Positions 16,806 through 25,622 of a DNA stretch of 64,000 bases are shown here, piece after piece; the first letter of the stretch is position 1, and each line of letters opens with the position of its first letter. The notes under the pieces were generated by a model. That model searched no databases. It was given only the letters and a program-made list of their open reading frames with translations, and was not told the DNA's origin. The stretch comes from Desulfolinea sp964487745. GTDB lineage: Bacteria > Chloroflexota > Anaerolineae > Anaerolineales > Villigracilaceae. Where the stretch lies: the NCBI GenBank assembly GCA_964487745.1, contig CAZASG010000017.1, positions 1-64,000 on the forward strand. The letters run 5' to 3'. Both the position numbers and the translations under genes were made by a program.

Positions 16806-17599
16806 TGATTAAACCTTTGCTCAGGTTTTCCAAAACCATATTTCTCGAAAATGGCTTGTCCATCTTCTGAAATTGCATATTGCACGAAAATTTCAGCAAG
16901 TTTTGGCTCACGTATAGTTCTTAGAGAAGCGATGATCAGGTCTTTAGGTGGTGAAAGTGCAGGATCAAGCGGTATTACATCCATGTTTTCTTTATTTTCT
17001 TCCCAAGTAGAGACTGCATACCAGTTAATAACGAGGTCTGCTCTTCCTTCTGCGAGGACAGAGACAAGATCTTTCGAATCGGTGGTGAGCTCACGTGCGT
17101 TCTGTAAGACAGGTTCAAAGAGACCTTCCTGTTCGAGAATACGGCGGGTCTCTTTCCCGATACTGCCACTATCGGGATTTCCGATAACGACATAGTAATC
17201 TGGGTTGGCAAGGTTATTTAGATCAGCTGTAAGATTGAGAGGGTTTCCTTCTTGCACCATGAGAGCCGCTTGATTGTAGCCAACCAGATTTGTATCAATG
17301 ATCAGCCCTTTTTCTTTGGCAAGCTCAATATAGCTTCCGGAGCCTGGTAAATATAAGTCGCCTACGTTGTTAATTTCGATGGAGCGTAACAAGTTCCCTG
17401 AGCCGCCCTGGATAATGATGACATCAATATTTTCTTGCTTCTCAATGATGGAGGCGATCTCAAGCATGGGACGTGCCATGGTAATGCCGCAATAAATGAG
17501 CAATTCTCTTTTGGGGGCAGGATTTGATGCGCAACTAGCAAGTCCAAAAATTGTGTAGATCACTAAAAGCAACGAACTAAGCAGGTGAGTCTTTTTCAT
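16802..17599 (-). CDS. Lipoprotein solute-binding protein, ModA/PstS-like
   Basis: A 265-residue secreted lipoprotein: signal peptide with lipobox LASC (acylated C23), then a type II periplasmic-binding fold. ELLIYCGITMARPMLEIAS (about 32-50) and the anion-loop sequence IIQGGSGNLLRSIE resemble molybdate/tungstate binding proteins (ModA/WtpA). GNPDSGSIGKETRRILE and IQYAISEDGQAIFEKYGFG-like C-terminal segments agree. No ABC permease or ATPase gene is near. Instead it is first in an operon with two c-di-GMP enzymes, so I infer that it is a ligand sensor that presents an oxyanion-like ligand to the HD-GYP protein's outer domain. Confidence 0.82.
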   Translation of the reverse strand: MKKTHLLSSLLLVIYTIFGLASCASNPAPKRELLIYCGITMARPMLEIASIIEKQENIDVIIIQGGSGNLLRSIEINNVGDLYLPGSGSYIELAKEKGLIIDTNLVGYNQAALMVQEGNPLNLTADLNNLANPDYYVVIGNPDSGSIGKETRRILEQEGLFEPVLQNARELTTDSKDLVSVLAEGRADLVINWYAVSTWEENKENMDVIPLDPALSPPKDLIIASLRTIREPKLAEIFVQYAISEDGQAIFEKYGFGKPEQRFNQ

Positions 17600-17887
17600 A
17601 GATACAATCCAGGGTTTTCCAAACGCTAAATTATGAAATATTCTTCCCCTGTTTGATCATTCGATGAAGGCGGTAATCCAGAAAGAATGCTTCTGTTCTT
17701 TATCTCAACGAAGCTTATTATTAAGATATATTTATTTCCAACTATTATATAACATATTGCAAATTGCTTCAGAAATGGCCTCAAAAAGAAGATTTTTTAT
17801 CAGATTGTAGGGAATAAGCAAAGTGCTTCCAAGAGCGCGTATAGTATAATTCCCCGCGCTGGAAAAAGTCTTTTCGCTGGAGGAATA
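17600..17887. promoter_or_regulatory. Divergent promoter region, c-di-GMP operon / B12-binding subunit
   Basis: A 288-base gap between divergent genes. Toward the plus strand a consensus TATAAT (17845-17850) lies 38 bases before the mutase subunit, with GGAGG 6 bases before its ATG. I see no clear minus-strand promoter consensus and no recognisable riboswitch for the binding-protein operon, only AT-rich sequence. Confidence 0.45.
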
Positions 17888-18292
17888 ATGGTTGCTGGAA
17901 ATATTCGTGTTTTGGTTGCCAAACCGGGGTTGGATGGACATGATCGCGGTGCAAAGGTTGTTGCCCGCGCCTTGCGAGACGCAGGGATGGAGGTCATCTA
18001 TACGGGGTTGCGCCAAACACCGGAAATGATCGCCGAAGCAGCGCTTCAAGAGGATGTTAATGTTATCGGGCTTTCGATACTTTCAGGTGCGCACATGGCT
18101 TTGGTACCGCGCATTCTCGAATTGATAAAAGCCAACGGACAAGAAGATGTAAAACTCTTTCTTGGCGGCATTATTCCGGATGAGGATATTGGACCGCTCA
18201 AAGAGATGGGCGTTACCGGAGTATACGGGCCCGGGGCGTCCACCGAAGACATCATTGCAGATGTGCGCGCATCTGTCCTGAAAACGGCTTGA
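17888..18292 (+). CDS. Cobalamin-binding (C-terminal) subunit of methylmalonyl-CoA mutase
   Basis: A 134-residue stand-alone B12-binding domain of an acyl-CoA mutase. It has KPGLDGHDRGAKVVARALRD at about 12-31 with the lower-axial histidine in DGHDRG (H18), the SILS loop and the GG near 93. The mutase isomerises methylmalonyl-CoA and succinyl-CoA or a close relative. The size matches separate small subunits rather than the fused long enzyme. MeaB follows 12 bases downstream, giving a normal mutase maturation pair, but the catalytic large subunit is not in this window. Confidence 0.9.
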   Translation: MVAGNIRVLVAKPGLDGHDRGAKVVARALRDAGMEVIYTGLRQTPEMIAEAALQEDVNVIGLSILSGAHMALVPRILELIKANGQEDVKLFLGGIIPDEDIGPLKEMGVTGVYGPGASTEDIIADVRASVLKTA

Positions 18293-18304
18293 TAGAGGTT
18301 CTAA

Positions 18305-19309
18305 ATGAGTCTCTCTCAAGCCGTTTTGAATAAAGATCGCCTTGCGCTTTCACGGCTCTTGACCCGCGTTGAAAATGATAGTGAAGACGGACGTGTTGCG
18401 CTGGAAGAGCTTTTTCCGCATACGGGCAAGGCTCATTTGATCGGGATAACTGGTGCGCCGGGGACGGGGAAATCGACACTTGTTAATCAATTGGCATTGT
18501 ATTATCGCAAAATAGAGAAGCGCGTCGCGATCGTTGCGGTTGACCCCTCGAGCCCTTTCACAGGTGGAGCCGTGCTCGGCGACCGCGTGCGGATGCGTGA
18601 TCTATCTGGCGACCCAAACGTTTTCATCCGTTCGATGGCTTCGCGCGGATCGCTGGGTGGCTTGGCGCAGACTACTGCTGCTGTTGTGCAGGTTTTCGAC
18701 GCAGCTGGCTTTGATGTGATCCTGATCGAGACCGTTGGCGCAGGTCAAGCCGAAGTGGATATTGCCAAACTCGCCCACACCACCCTCGTTGTGGAAGCAC
18801 CGGGACTAGGTGATGATATTCAAGCGATCAAGGCAGGCATTTTGGAGATCGCCGATGTGCTTGTGGTCAACAAAGCCGATCGTTCGGGCGTGGAGAATAC
18901 GGAACGTGCCCTGAAGGGGATGCTTGAACTGGCACATCCGACCAGACGTGTTTTCCAGCATCATGGACAAAGGATGGTCGTCGAAGCCCCTGAAAAGCCT
19001 GATGGTCAGGAGCCGATCTGGTTTCCGGTTTTACAGCGCACTGTTGCCAAGGATGGGATCGGGATCGATGAACTGGGTGAGAAGATCGCAAAACACCTTG
19101 CCTTTTTGCGCGATGGTGGAGAGTGGGCTGCTCGTGAGCGTGCCCGGCTTCAGTCAACGTTCGACGCGCTTGTCCGAGAGACTTTGTTCACGCGCTTTCT
19201 GGATGATCTTCCTGCGGAGACCTATCAGGAAACCATATCCAAAATGGCGGAACGCAGTCTTTCGCCTTGGGGCGCTGTTCAATCCTTAATAAACGGGAGT
19301 GATGGATGA
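18305..19309 (+). CDS. meaB: Methylmalonyl-CoA mutase-associated GTPase MeaB/ArgK
   Basis: A 334-residue G3E-family GTPase that protects the B12 mutase and gates its cofactor loading. It has Walker A GAPGTGKST at 50-58, the metal-binding VDPSSPFTGGAVLGDRVRM (about 79-97), ETVGAGQAE (about 141-149) and the guanine-specificity NKAD (about 193-196), as well as the C-terminal dimerisation helices. The length is typical. It sits in one operon with the B12 subunit upstream and overlaps the GNAT gene downstream by ATGA. Confidence 0.94.
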   Translation: MSLSQAVLNKDRLALSRLLTRVENDSEDGRVALEELFPHTGKAHLIGITGAPGTGKSTLVNQLALYYRKIEKRVAIVAVDPSSPFTGGAVLGDRVRMRDLSGDPNVFIRSMASRGSLGGLAQTTAAVVQVFDAAGFDVILIETVGAGQAEVDIAKLAHTTLVVEAPGLGDDIQAIKAGILEIADVLVVNKADRSGVENTERALKGMLELAHPTRRVFQHHGQRMVVEAPEKPDGQEPIWFPVLQRTVAKDGIGIDELGEKIAKHLAFLRDGGEWAARERARLQSTFDALVRETLFTRFLDDLPAETYQETISKMAERSLSPWGAVQSLINGSDG

Positions 19310-19842
19310 TCTACGGAGAACGTATCCGCTTTCGCCGCGTTGAAAAATCAGACCTTGATCTTTTTATGGTTTGGATCAATGATGCCGATGTGACAAAGGG
19401 ACTGACTTTATACCTGCCTATGGGGATGTGGGAAGAAGAAGAATGGTTTGAAGGGCTGGCGAAACGCCCGCAAGCAGAAAGACCAATGTGCGTGGAAATT
19501 CCTGATGGCGAGGGATGGCGGACAATTGGAAATTTGGGAGTTTTCAATATCGATTCTGTCGCTCGCTCCGCTGAAGTGGGGATCATGCTCGGCGACAAAT
19601 CGATCTGGAATCAGGGCTATGGTACTGAAGCAATGCAGCTTTTGCTCAAATATTGCTTTGAAACACTGAATTTGAATCGAGTTCAATTATACGTTTATGA
19701 AGCCAACCTTGGGGCGATTCGTGTATATGAAAAAGTTGGTTTTGTTCATGAAGGTCGTAAGCGCGAAGCTTTATATAAAAACGGAAAATATCAAGACATT
19801 CTCATTATGAGTATTTTGCGTTCAGAATGGAAACAGGAATAA
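19306..19842 (+). CDS. GNAT-family N-acetyltransferase (RimJ/RimL type)
   Basis: A 178-residue acetyl-CoA-dependent acyltransferase. The RimL-like pattern is clear: N-terminal GERIRFRRVEKSDLDLFM, the acetyl-CoA loop IWNQGYGTEAMQLLLKYCFE (about 103-122) and VYEANLGAIRVYEKVGFVHEGRKRE (about 131-155). The substrate (protein N-terminus, antibiotic or small molecule) is unknown. It overlaps meaB by 4 bases, which makes translational coupling likely, and is 7 bases ahead of prs. No operon logic with B12 is apparent. Confidence 0.88.
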   Translation: MIYGERIRFRRVEKSDLDLFMVWINDADVTKGLTLYLPMGMWEEEEWFEGLAKRPQAERPMCVEIPDGEGWRTIGNLGVFNIDSVARSAEVGIMLGDKSIWNQGYGTEAMQLLLKYCFETLNLNRVQLYVYEANLGAIRVYEKVGFVHEGRKREALYKNGKYQDILIMSILRSEWKQE

Positions 19843-19849
19843 ATTAGCG

Positions 19850-20839
19850 ATGAATGGAAATACACACGAAATAAAAGGATATGGGGATATTGTTCTTTTT
19901 GCTGGTACAGCATCCCCTGAGCTGGCAAATAAAATTGCAGACTATTTAGAAAAAGAGTTGTGCGATAGAGATGTCATTCTCTTCCCAAACGATAATCTTT
20001 TTGTGAAATTACACGAGAGTGTACGTGGGCAAGATGTATATGTCATCCAAACCACCTCGCGCCCGGTCCATCAAAATCTGATGGAACTACTCATTTCACT
20101 CCAAACCTTACGGCTGGACTCAGCTGCACGGATCACCGCAGTTGTTCCCTATCTTTGCTATGGACGTTCCGATAAAAAAGATCAGCCCCGTGTGCCCATC
20201 ACAGCTCGTCTTGTTACCGATATGGTTGAAGTTGCCGGGGCAGATCGCTATATGACCCTCGATCCCCATGCCGGGCAGGTGCAGGGATTTTTCTCCATTC
20301 CTGGCGATGTACTAACTGCTTCACATACGATCGTTGATTATATAAAAGCAAATATATTGGCGAATATGGTCAATCCTGTAGTGATGGCGGTCGATCTTGG
20401 CTTTGCCAAGAAAGCCCGTAACTATGCCGAAGACTTCAATACCCCGGTTGCATTTGTAGAAAAACGCCGAATTGCCAACGACTCAAATGCTGAAGCCCTC
20501 AACGTGATCGGTGATATTGAGGGCCGTGATGTCATCATTGTGGACGATGAAGTGGATACTGGCGGGTCTATTTCTCAAGCTGTGAATCTGGCACGTGAAA
20601 AAGGTGCACGAGATATATACCTCGCCTTTATTCATCCTGTTTTTTCCAGCAACGCCGCCCAGAGGCTTGCATCTCTGGGGCTCAAAGCCATTATCACCAC
20701 TGATACCGTTCCAATCCCAGAAGAGTCGAAAGCCCTCTTTGGCGAGGGGCTTCATATTTGCTCCATTGCGCCCATGCTCAGCGAAGTGATCCTCCGTGCG
20801 CATGAGGGTCGCAGTGTAGGTGAGCTCTTCGACGAATAA
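19850..20839 (+). CDS. prs: Ribose-phosphate pyrophosphokinase
   Basis: A 329-residue enzyme making PRPP from ribose 5-phosphate and ATP for nucleotide, histidine and tryptophan synthesis. It has the flexible-loop and pyrophosphate region VVPYLCYGRSDKKDQPR (about 99-115), the DPHAGQVQGFF motif (about 139-149) and the PRPP loop VDDEVDTGGSISQA (about 228-241). The sequence is somewhat divergent and a little longer than classical class I Prs (about 315 residues). Regulatory residues were not checked. mutM begins 2 bases after its stop, so the two form one transcript. Confidence 0.9.
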   Translation: MNGNTHEIKGYGDIVLFAGTASPELANKIADYLEKELCDRDVILFPNDNLFVKLHESVRGQDVYVIQTTSRPVHQNLMELLISLQTLRLDSAARITAVVPYLCYGRSDKKDQPRVPITARLVTDMVEVAGADRYMTLDPHAGQVQGFFSIPGDVLTASHTIVDYIKANILANMVNPVVMAVDLGFAKKARNYAEDFNTPVAFVEKRRIANDSNAEALNVIGDIEGRDVIIVDDEVDTGGSISQAVNLAREKGARDIYLAFIHPVFSSNAAQRLASLGLKAIITTDTVPIPEESKALFGEGLHICSIAPMLSEVILRAHEGRSVGELFDE

Positions 20840-20840
20840 A

Positions 20841-21650
20841 ATGCCAGAACTGCCCGAAGTCGAGACCATTGTTCGCAGGATGCGCCCGGAAATTGTGGGG
20901 CGTAAGATCACAGTTGCAGATTTGGATTGGAAGCGAACACTCGCGACCCCGGAACCTGCTCTTTTCAAAAAGAGCATTCTCGGGCAGTCAATAGGATCCG
21001 TTGATCGCCGCGCGAAATACATCGTCGTCCAACTAAGCGCAGATTATCTTCTGATCCACTTGCGGATGAGTGGCGATATTCTCTTTCGTGAAGAGAGAGA
21101 AGCTGCGCACAAGCATGATCGGCTATTACTGGGTTTTGATAATGGTCGTTATCTTGCCTTCAATGATATGCGAAAATTTGGGCGTGTCTGGCTAACCCCC
21201 ACCCCCGAAGACGTGCTTGGCAAATTGGGTCCCGAACCCCTCGACGAAGATTTCACCGCAGAGATACTTTACGAAAAACTACAGCAGCATAAGCGCCAGA
21301 TCAAACCCCTTTTGCTCGATCAACACTTTCTTGCGGGGATGGGCAATATCTATACCGACGAAGCATTACATTTAGCGGGCTTGCATCCTCTTGCCAAGTC
21401 TGATTTAATTGAACGGAAGCAAGCCCAAATCTTGTGGCGAAGCATTCGAAAAGTGCTCGAGGAGGGCATCACGCGTAACGGTACATCCATTGATTGGATA
21501 TACCGTGGCGGCGACTATCAGAATTATCTCCAGGTTTACGGACGCACAGATCAGCCGTGTTTCAAGTGCGGTAGTGCCATCCAGAAAATCACCGTTGGGC
21601 AGCGTGGTACACATTTTTGTTCACAATGTCAATCTTTGGAAGGAGCATAG
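20841..21650 (+). CDS. mutM: Formamidopyrimidine-DNA glycosylase
   Basis: A 269-residue DNA-repair glycosylase/AP lyase removing oxidised purines such as 8-oxoguanine. The start is set to the ATG encoding MPELPEVE, because the mature enzyme needs the N-terminal proline as catalytic nucleophile. An upstream ATG at 20820 (seven extra residues) would abolish that. It also has the catalytic E3, the beta-strand lysine (HLRMSGD), the GMGNIYTDEALHLAGLHP helix-two-turn-helix, and the zinc finger CFKCG-x(16)-CSQC near the C-terminus. It follows prs by 1 base. Confidence 0.95.
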   Translation: MPELPEVETIVRRMRPEIVGRKITVADLDWKRTLATPEPALFKKSILGQSIGSVDRRAKYIVVQLSADYLLIHLRMSGDILFREEREAAHKHDRLLLGFDNGRYLAFNDMRKFGRVWLTPTPEDVLGKLGPEPLDEDFTAEILYEKLQQHKRQIKPLLLDQHFLAGMGNIYTDEALHLAGLHPLAKSDLIERKQAQILWRSIRKVLEEGITRNGTSIDWIYRGGDYQNYLQVYGRTDQPCFKCGSAIQKITVGQRGTHFCSQCQSLEGA

Positions 21651-21652
21651 CT

Positions 21653-22333
21653 ATGGAGTGGAATCCAACAACAATAGGTATTGTGGCAGCTTTTTGGCTG
21701 TTAGGCTATGTTTTGGGCTTAGCCGAAGAAAAGATCAGGAATAAAAGAAAACAAAGGAAAGAGGAAGAACTGGCCCTAGATGAACTTCCCCCGCCAGCCC
21801 CACCTCCCGCCCCTGAACAGGCAGAGGCAGCGGCACTATCTGTTTTTGAGAAGGCGGGTGGAAAGCTTGAATTAAAGCTCGATGATACAGTGCTTGCAGA
21901 TATATCTGAGTTACAGCCTCCACAGCGCAAACGTTTGATCAGCCTTGTGGTTGGTTTGCGCCCCTGGTTGGAAGAGAGCAAAGAGAAAAAGATTGCTGCT
22001 CCCCCAACACGCCTTGCTTCTGAAGCTGTTTCAGCGCAGCCTGTGCCAGCCTCACCTGCAACGCCAGCCTCGACGGATATTTCCACCGGCGAAACAGATT
22101 ATTCAAATTTGAGCATGGTGCAACAGGTTGATAGGGTTTTGCAGAGAAATTTGAGCGGGCATCCTCTACAGGAGCGAGGAATTCGTGTGCAAGAATCCAT
22201 TACTGGCGGCGTAAATTTTTATATCGGCACCGCACGCTATGAATTTATTGATGAGATCCCGGATGACGAAATTCGGCAGTTCATTCAAAAAGCGATCAGC
22301 GATTGGGAAAATAGTGCTACACCGGGCTTGTAG
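21653..22333 (+). CDS. Membrane-anchored protein with Pro/Ala-rich linker
   Basis: A 226-residue protein of unknown function: one N-terminal membrane helix (about 8-24), a charged stretch (KIRNKRKQRKEEE), a proline-rich spacer, a first helical segment (about 65-110), a second low-complexity Pro/Ala/Thr spacer (about 115-145), and a compact C-terminal domain (about 155-226). The last begins SNLSMVQQVDRVLQRNLSG and contains GVNFYIGTARYEFIDEIPD. The start at 21653 is chosen for GGAAGGAG 7 bases upstream; the longer 21617 start lies inside mutM. It ends 3 bases before the opposite-strand universal stress protein. Confidence 0.65.
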   Translation: MEWNPTTIGIVAAFWLLGYVLGLAEEKIRNKRKQRKEEELALDELPPPAPPPAPEQAEAAALSVFEKAGGKLELKLDDTVLADISELQPPQRKRLISLVVGLRPWLEESKEKKIAAPPTRLASEAVSAQPVPASPATPASTDISTGETDYSNLSMVQQVDRVLQRNLSGHPLQERGIRVQESITGGVNFYIGTARYEFIDEIPDDEIRQFIQKAISDWENSATPGL

Positions 22334-22336
22334 ATA

Positions 22337-23161
22337 TCAGGAATAGCGAGCGGTTAGGATGGGGAAATTGACCGACTCTGCGATCTCAGCAGTCACATTT
22401 GGGGTATACAGGTAGCGTAAACTTTCAGTATCGCTAAAAGATGACCCCATACAGATTAGATCGTATTTCTCTTTTTCCAGTTCTTCTAATATCTGTGTGA
22501 CAACATTCCCTTGTCGTACGATTACTTCTGATCCCACACCACTACGATCCGCGTGCGCTTGTGCTTCCTCCAGAATACGTGCGGATACTTTGTCTTCCAA
22601 CTTTTCTTGAGAGCTGCTAACTGGCTTTTGCCCCGGTAGGTGATCGGATGTGACCGGCGGAACAACATGTAAAAAGGTCAGATCGGCACCAGCCATTTTT
22701 CCTACAGCAATGCCTATCTCTCCCGCTTTGCTGGTATAGCCGCCACCTCCAAAGCAAATTAGAACCTTGTCAAGTGAGAGCCGTGCTGAACGCACGTAAA
22801 AAATTGGAGAAGAGACACTTTGCATGATCTTGCGGAAGGATCGTCCCATTAGCCAGTGGCGGAATTGTGAGCGCCCAAGAGGGCCCACAAAAAGAAAGGT
22901 GTCTTCGTCCCAATCCATATCAGCTAAAATCTCTTCGGTCTCTCCATTGACGAGTTGTAGATCGTAATTAATTCCCTTTTCTTGAAAATGGGCAACGGCA
23001 CGACTAAAAATATCTTCAACGGGATGCAGTTCGTCCATTTTTTCGACCACACCCAAAAGTGTGAGCGGAGCATTCATTAAGTTTGCCATCCAGGTGGCAT
23101 ATTGGATTGTTTGCCAACTTCTTTTGTATCCATTCGTTACCAATACGATTTTCTTTTCCAT
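22337..23161 (-). CDS. Tandem universal stress protein
   Basis: A 274-residue cytosolic protein with two UspA-like domains (about 1-140 and 146-274). The second domain carries the nucleotide-binding pattern ICMGSSFSDT near 240-250. The first is more divergent (FLFVGPLGRSQFRHWLMG, about 90-107, is its version). The pair of domains in one chain mimics a Usp dimer. GGAGTTGGA precedes the ATG. It is followed on the opposite strand by a convergent gene with a 3-base gap and preceded on its own strand by the TauE/SafE gene, 27 bases away, so the two are probably one operon. Confidence 0.85.
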   Translation of the reverse strand: MEKKIVLVTNGYKRSWQTIQYATWMANLMNAPLTLLGVVEKMDELHPVEDIFSRAVAHFQEKGINYDLQLVNGETEEILADMDWDEDTFLFVGPLGRSQFRHWLMGRSFRKIMQSVSSPIFYVRSARLSLDKVLICFGGGGYTSKAGEIGIAVGKMAGADLTFLHVVPPVTSDHLPGQKPVSSSQEKLEDKVSARILEEAQAHADRSGVGSEVIVRQGNVVTQILEELEKEKYDLICMGSSFSDTESLRYLYTPNVTAEIAESVNFPILTARYS

Positions 23162-23188
23162 TCCAACTCCTGTTTTTCTCTTCCCGAT

Positions 23189-23968
23189 CTAATGCCCGCC
23201 GCCAAGTAATAGCTGAAGCCCAGCACCAAAGACCAGCAGCCCCAAAATGCCGCGCACCAACAAAAGATTGATTCGGTGAATAACCTTCGCTCCAAGCCAG
23301 ACGCCGGGCAATGACCCCAGCAGAAGCGCGCCCACTGTTGAGAAATCAACTTGCCCCGCAAAAATATAGCTGAAGGCGCTGATCACAGCCAGCAATGCGC
23401 CGTGCATGACATCCAAACCGACCATGTAGTTGAGCGGCATGGAGAAAAAGAGCAAAAGTAATGCCATGATGACAGTCCCACCGCCGATGGATGTCATTCC
23501 AACCAAGCCACCACCAACTGCACCGATCAAGATCAGTGCCCAGGGCGCAGGATAACGCACCTGGGATTCCTTTTTTGGACCTAAAAAACGGAAAACGCGC
23601 GCAATAATGATGATACTGACCACGATTAAGGTCCAGCCGAGAAGGTTGGGTAAAAATTCGTCAATTAAGTGGCGGTTATCGGTTTGGCTTAAGATGAATT
23701 GTGAGCCCAAAAGCGATGCCGGGATGCTCCCCGCAGCCATCCAAAAAACAGGTTTGAGAGAGATCTTGCTCTCGTGATGGTGTCCCAGTCCGCCAATGAT
23801 CTTGGTGACCGCAGCAAAGACGAGATCGGTTCCCACTGCCAGTACGGGGTCGAATTTCAATACTACCAAAAGGAAAGGTGTCATCAAGGCACCGCCGCCC
23901 ATCCCCGTCATCCCGATCAGGAAGCCGGTTATCAGCCCGGCGCCGAGCATCAATAGAAAATCAAGCAT
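23189..23968 (-). CDS. TauE/SafE-family sulfite/sulfonate exporter
   Basis: A 259-residue membrane permease with about eight hydrophobic segments in two repeats. The family hallmarks are MTGMGGGALMTPFLL near 20-34 and the second-repeat copy GMTSIGGGTVIMALLLLF near 155-172. TauE/SafE proteins export sulfite, sulfoacetate or related organic acids. The substrate is not defined. It lies upstream of, and 27 bases from, the universal stress protein gene on the minus strand, and its start overlaps the end of elp3 by 8 bases. Confidence 0.88.
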   Translation of the reverse strand: MLDFLLMLGAGLITGFLIGMTGMGGGALMTPFLLVVLKFDPVLAVGTDLVFAAVTKIIGGLGHHHESKISLKPVFWMAAGSIPASLLGSQFILSQTDNRHLIDEFLPNLLGWTLIVVSIIIIARVFRFLGPKKESQVRYPAPWALILIGAVGGGLVGMTSIGGGTVIMALLLLFFSMPLNYMVGLDVMHGALLAVISAFSYIFAGQVDFSTVGALLLGSLPGVWLGAKVIHRINLLLVRGILGLLVFGAGLQLLLGGGH

Positions 23969-25595
23969 TTGCTATTTCTCCCAGTTCCTTTACAAGATAA
24001 AGTTGACCGCGTTTATAACCGCGTCCCAAATAATATTCTCTTGTTCCCACAGCAGCGATGATCGCCATCCGCGCGAAGCCGCTCTTGAGAGCCACTTGCT
24101 CCGCCTCCTTGAGCAGACGGGTGCCGAGACCCACATGTTGTGCCGATCCCCGTTTTTCTTTGCCGACCTCGAGCGATTGCCCATAAACATGCACCTCGCG
24201 GATGATCGCCGTATTTTGCAGGTCAGCAATGCTTGTTTCGGGAGCATCTGTGTCGGGGAGTGAAAGCCGCAAAAAACCTGCTACATTATCATCCGGTGTT
24301 ACGAAAGAAATGAAATGCTCCTCTGCATGTTCAGCGGAATAGACAAGGTCATTCAGTTCAAGTTTATGAATATCAATGGCTCTCCCGCGTACTTCACGAC
24401 AACGTAGACATTCACATTTTGTGCCTCGTTTTTGCATCTCGATATGCACATCCTGGCGCAAGCTGGTGCGTTTATTTCCCTCGACCACATTTGTGGACGG
24501 AATGTCACGGATGACACGATTGGCACGACAATAGCGTGGAATGCTGGTTTTTACGTTAGCCAGCAGGGATATCAATTCATCAGTTGTGTAGGGCTTATAT
24601 TCACCGCGTTCCCAGTAAGGAAACAGCTCTGTATTTTCCAATAATTGTGTTGGGTAAATTTTGATCTCGTCAGGAGCGATCCCATCCCACAGGCGTTGGA
24701 AATCCAACTCGTCCGATGCGAGTGTAGCGCCGAGTAGATTGGGCATCCAGTGCAGAACGATTTTGAATCCGCCCGCACGTAGTAGCGCCATGGCATCGCG
24801 CAATTCCTGGACGGTATGCCCACGTTTGTTTAGCGAGAGAATTTCATCGTCGAGGCTCTGGGCACCCATCTGGACTTTGGTCACGCCCAGATAACGGAGC
24901 CAGGCCAATTCATCGGGCGTGACTTCGTCAGGGCGGGTTTCGATCACCAGACCCACGTTTCGATGTGCCGCGTTTTCGTTAATGCGCTGTGCTTCATCCA
25001 ATTCCCCTTTTTCAATTTGTTCCGCATCATATTCAATTTCGATCCCATTCAAGGCATCAAAACAGCGCTTGATAAACCATTCCTGATAATCACGCCTGTA
25101 GGAGCTCCACGTCCCGCCAAGGATGAGTAACTCAATTTTATCGGTAGGATGCCCAACGGCCTCCAAAGCCTCCAGACGAGATGCAACCTGATCGTATGGG
25201 TCAAATTGGTGGTGCAAGCCGCGCATGGCGCCAGGCTCATCAGGCAGATAGGACTTTGGCATACGTACATCATCCGGACAGAAAATGCATTTCCCTGGGC
25301 AGGGATAGGGCTTTGTCAACACGGTCACAGTTGTGACGCCCGAAAGGGTACGCACCGGTTTCATACGGATGCGTGCCAAAAGTTCGCCATCTGGCTCCAG
25401 TTCACCCTTCTCTATCATCTCGTTATACGCTGCCACCAGGGCATATTTACCAATATAACCATCAGTGGTAGGGTAATGTTTTATGGCTTCGAGCGCGGGT
25501 GTCCCCTCGCGCACTTCAGCCAATGCCAAACGCGCCAGCCGCATTTTCTCTGGCGTGATCTGACGAGATTTCATCCAAACTTCTTTTTCTTTCAC
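23961..25595 (-). CDS. elp3: tRNA uridine(34) acetyltransferase Elp3
   Basis: A 544-residue two-domain enzyme that uses acetyl-CoA and S-adenosylmethionine to attach carboxymethyl to C5 of tRNA wobble uridine. The radical-SAM domain binds its cluster with CPGKCIFC (C99, C103, C106) and has DPYDQVASRLEALEAVGH and GGTWSSY; the C-terminal half is a GNAT acetyltransferase domain (GLGTRLLKEAEQVALKSGF, GYKRGQLYLVKEL). The length is that of bacterial/archaeal Elp3. GTG 25595 is used; ATG 25574 is an alternative. A Trm9-like methyltransferase gene is divergent, 27 bases away. Confidence 0.94.
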   Translation of the reverse strand: MKEKEVWMKSRQITPEKMRLARLALAEVREGTPALEAIKHYPTTDGYIGKYALVAAYNEMIEKGELEPDGELLARIRMKPVRTLSGVTTVTVLTKPYPCPGKCIFCPDDVRMPKSYLPDEPGAMRGLHHQFDPYDQVASRLEALEAVGHPTDKIELLILGGTWSSYRRDYQEWFIKRCFDALNGIEIEYDAEQIEKGELDEAQRINENAAHRNVGLVIETRPDEVTPDELAWLRYLGVTKVQMGAQSLDDEILSLNKRGHTVQELRDAMALLRAGGFKIVLHWMPNLLGATLASDELDFQRLWDGIAPDEIKIYPTQLLENTELFPYWERGEYKPYTTDELISLLANVKTSIPRYCRANRVIRDIPSTNVVEGNKRTSLRQDVHIEMQKRGTKCECLRCREVRGRAIDIHKLELNDLVYSAEHAEEHFISFVTPDDNVAGFLRLSLPDTDAPETSIADLQNTAIIREVHVYGQSLEVGKEKRGSAQHVGLGTRLLKEAEQVALKSGFARMAIIAAVGTREYYLGRGYKRGQLYLVKELGEIANA

Positions 25596-25609
25596 AGGCT
25601 CTCACAAGA

Positions 25610-25615
25610 TATAAT
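25610..25615 (+). promoter_or_regulatory. -10 element placed for a leaderless start
   Basis: TATAAT ends 7 bases before the ATG at 25623, so transcription would start at about the first base of the coding sequence. The same bases read in the opposite direction give a TTATAT-type -10 for the divergent elp3 gene. Confidence 0.55.
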
Positions 25616-25622
25616 GGGCGGC

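Noticed and set aside
25149..25622. Upstream extension of the methyltransferase frame (399 codons)
   Set aside because: The extra 158 codons lie antisense inside elp3, and a -10 box exists directly before the ATG at 25623.
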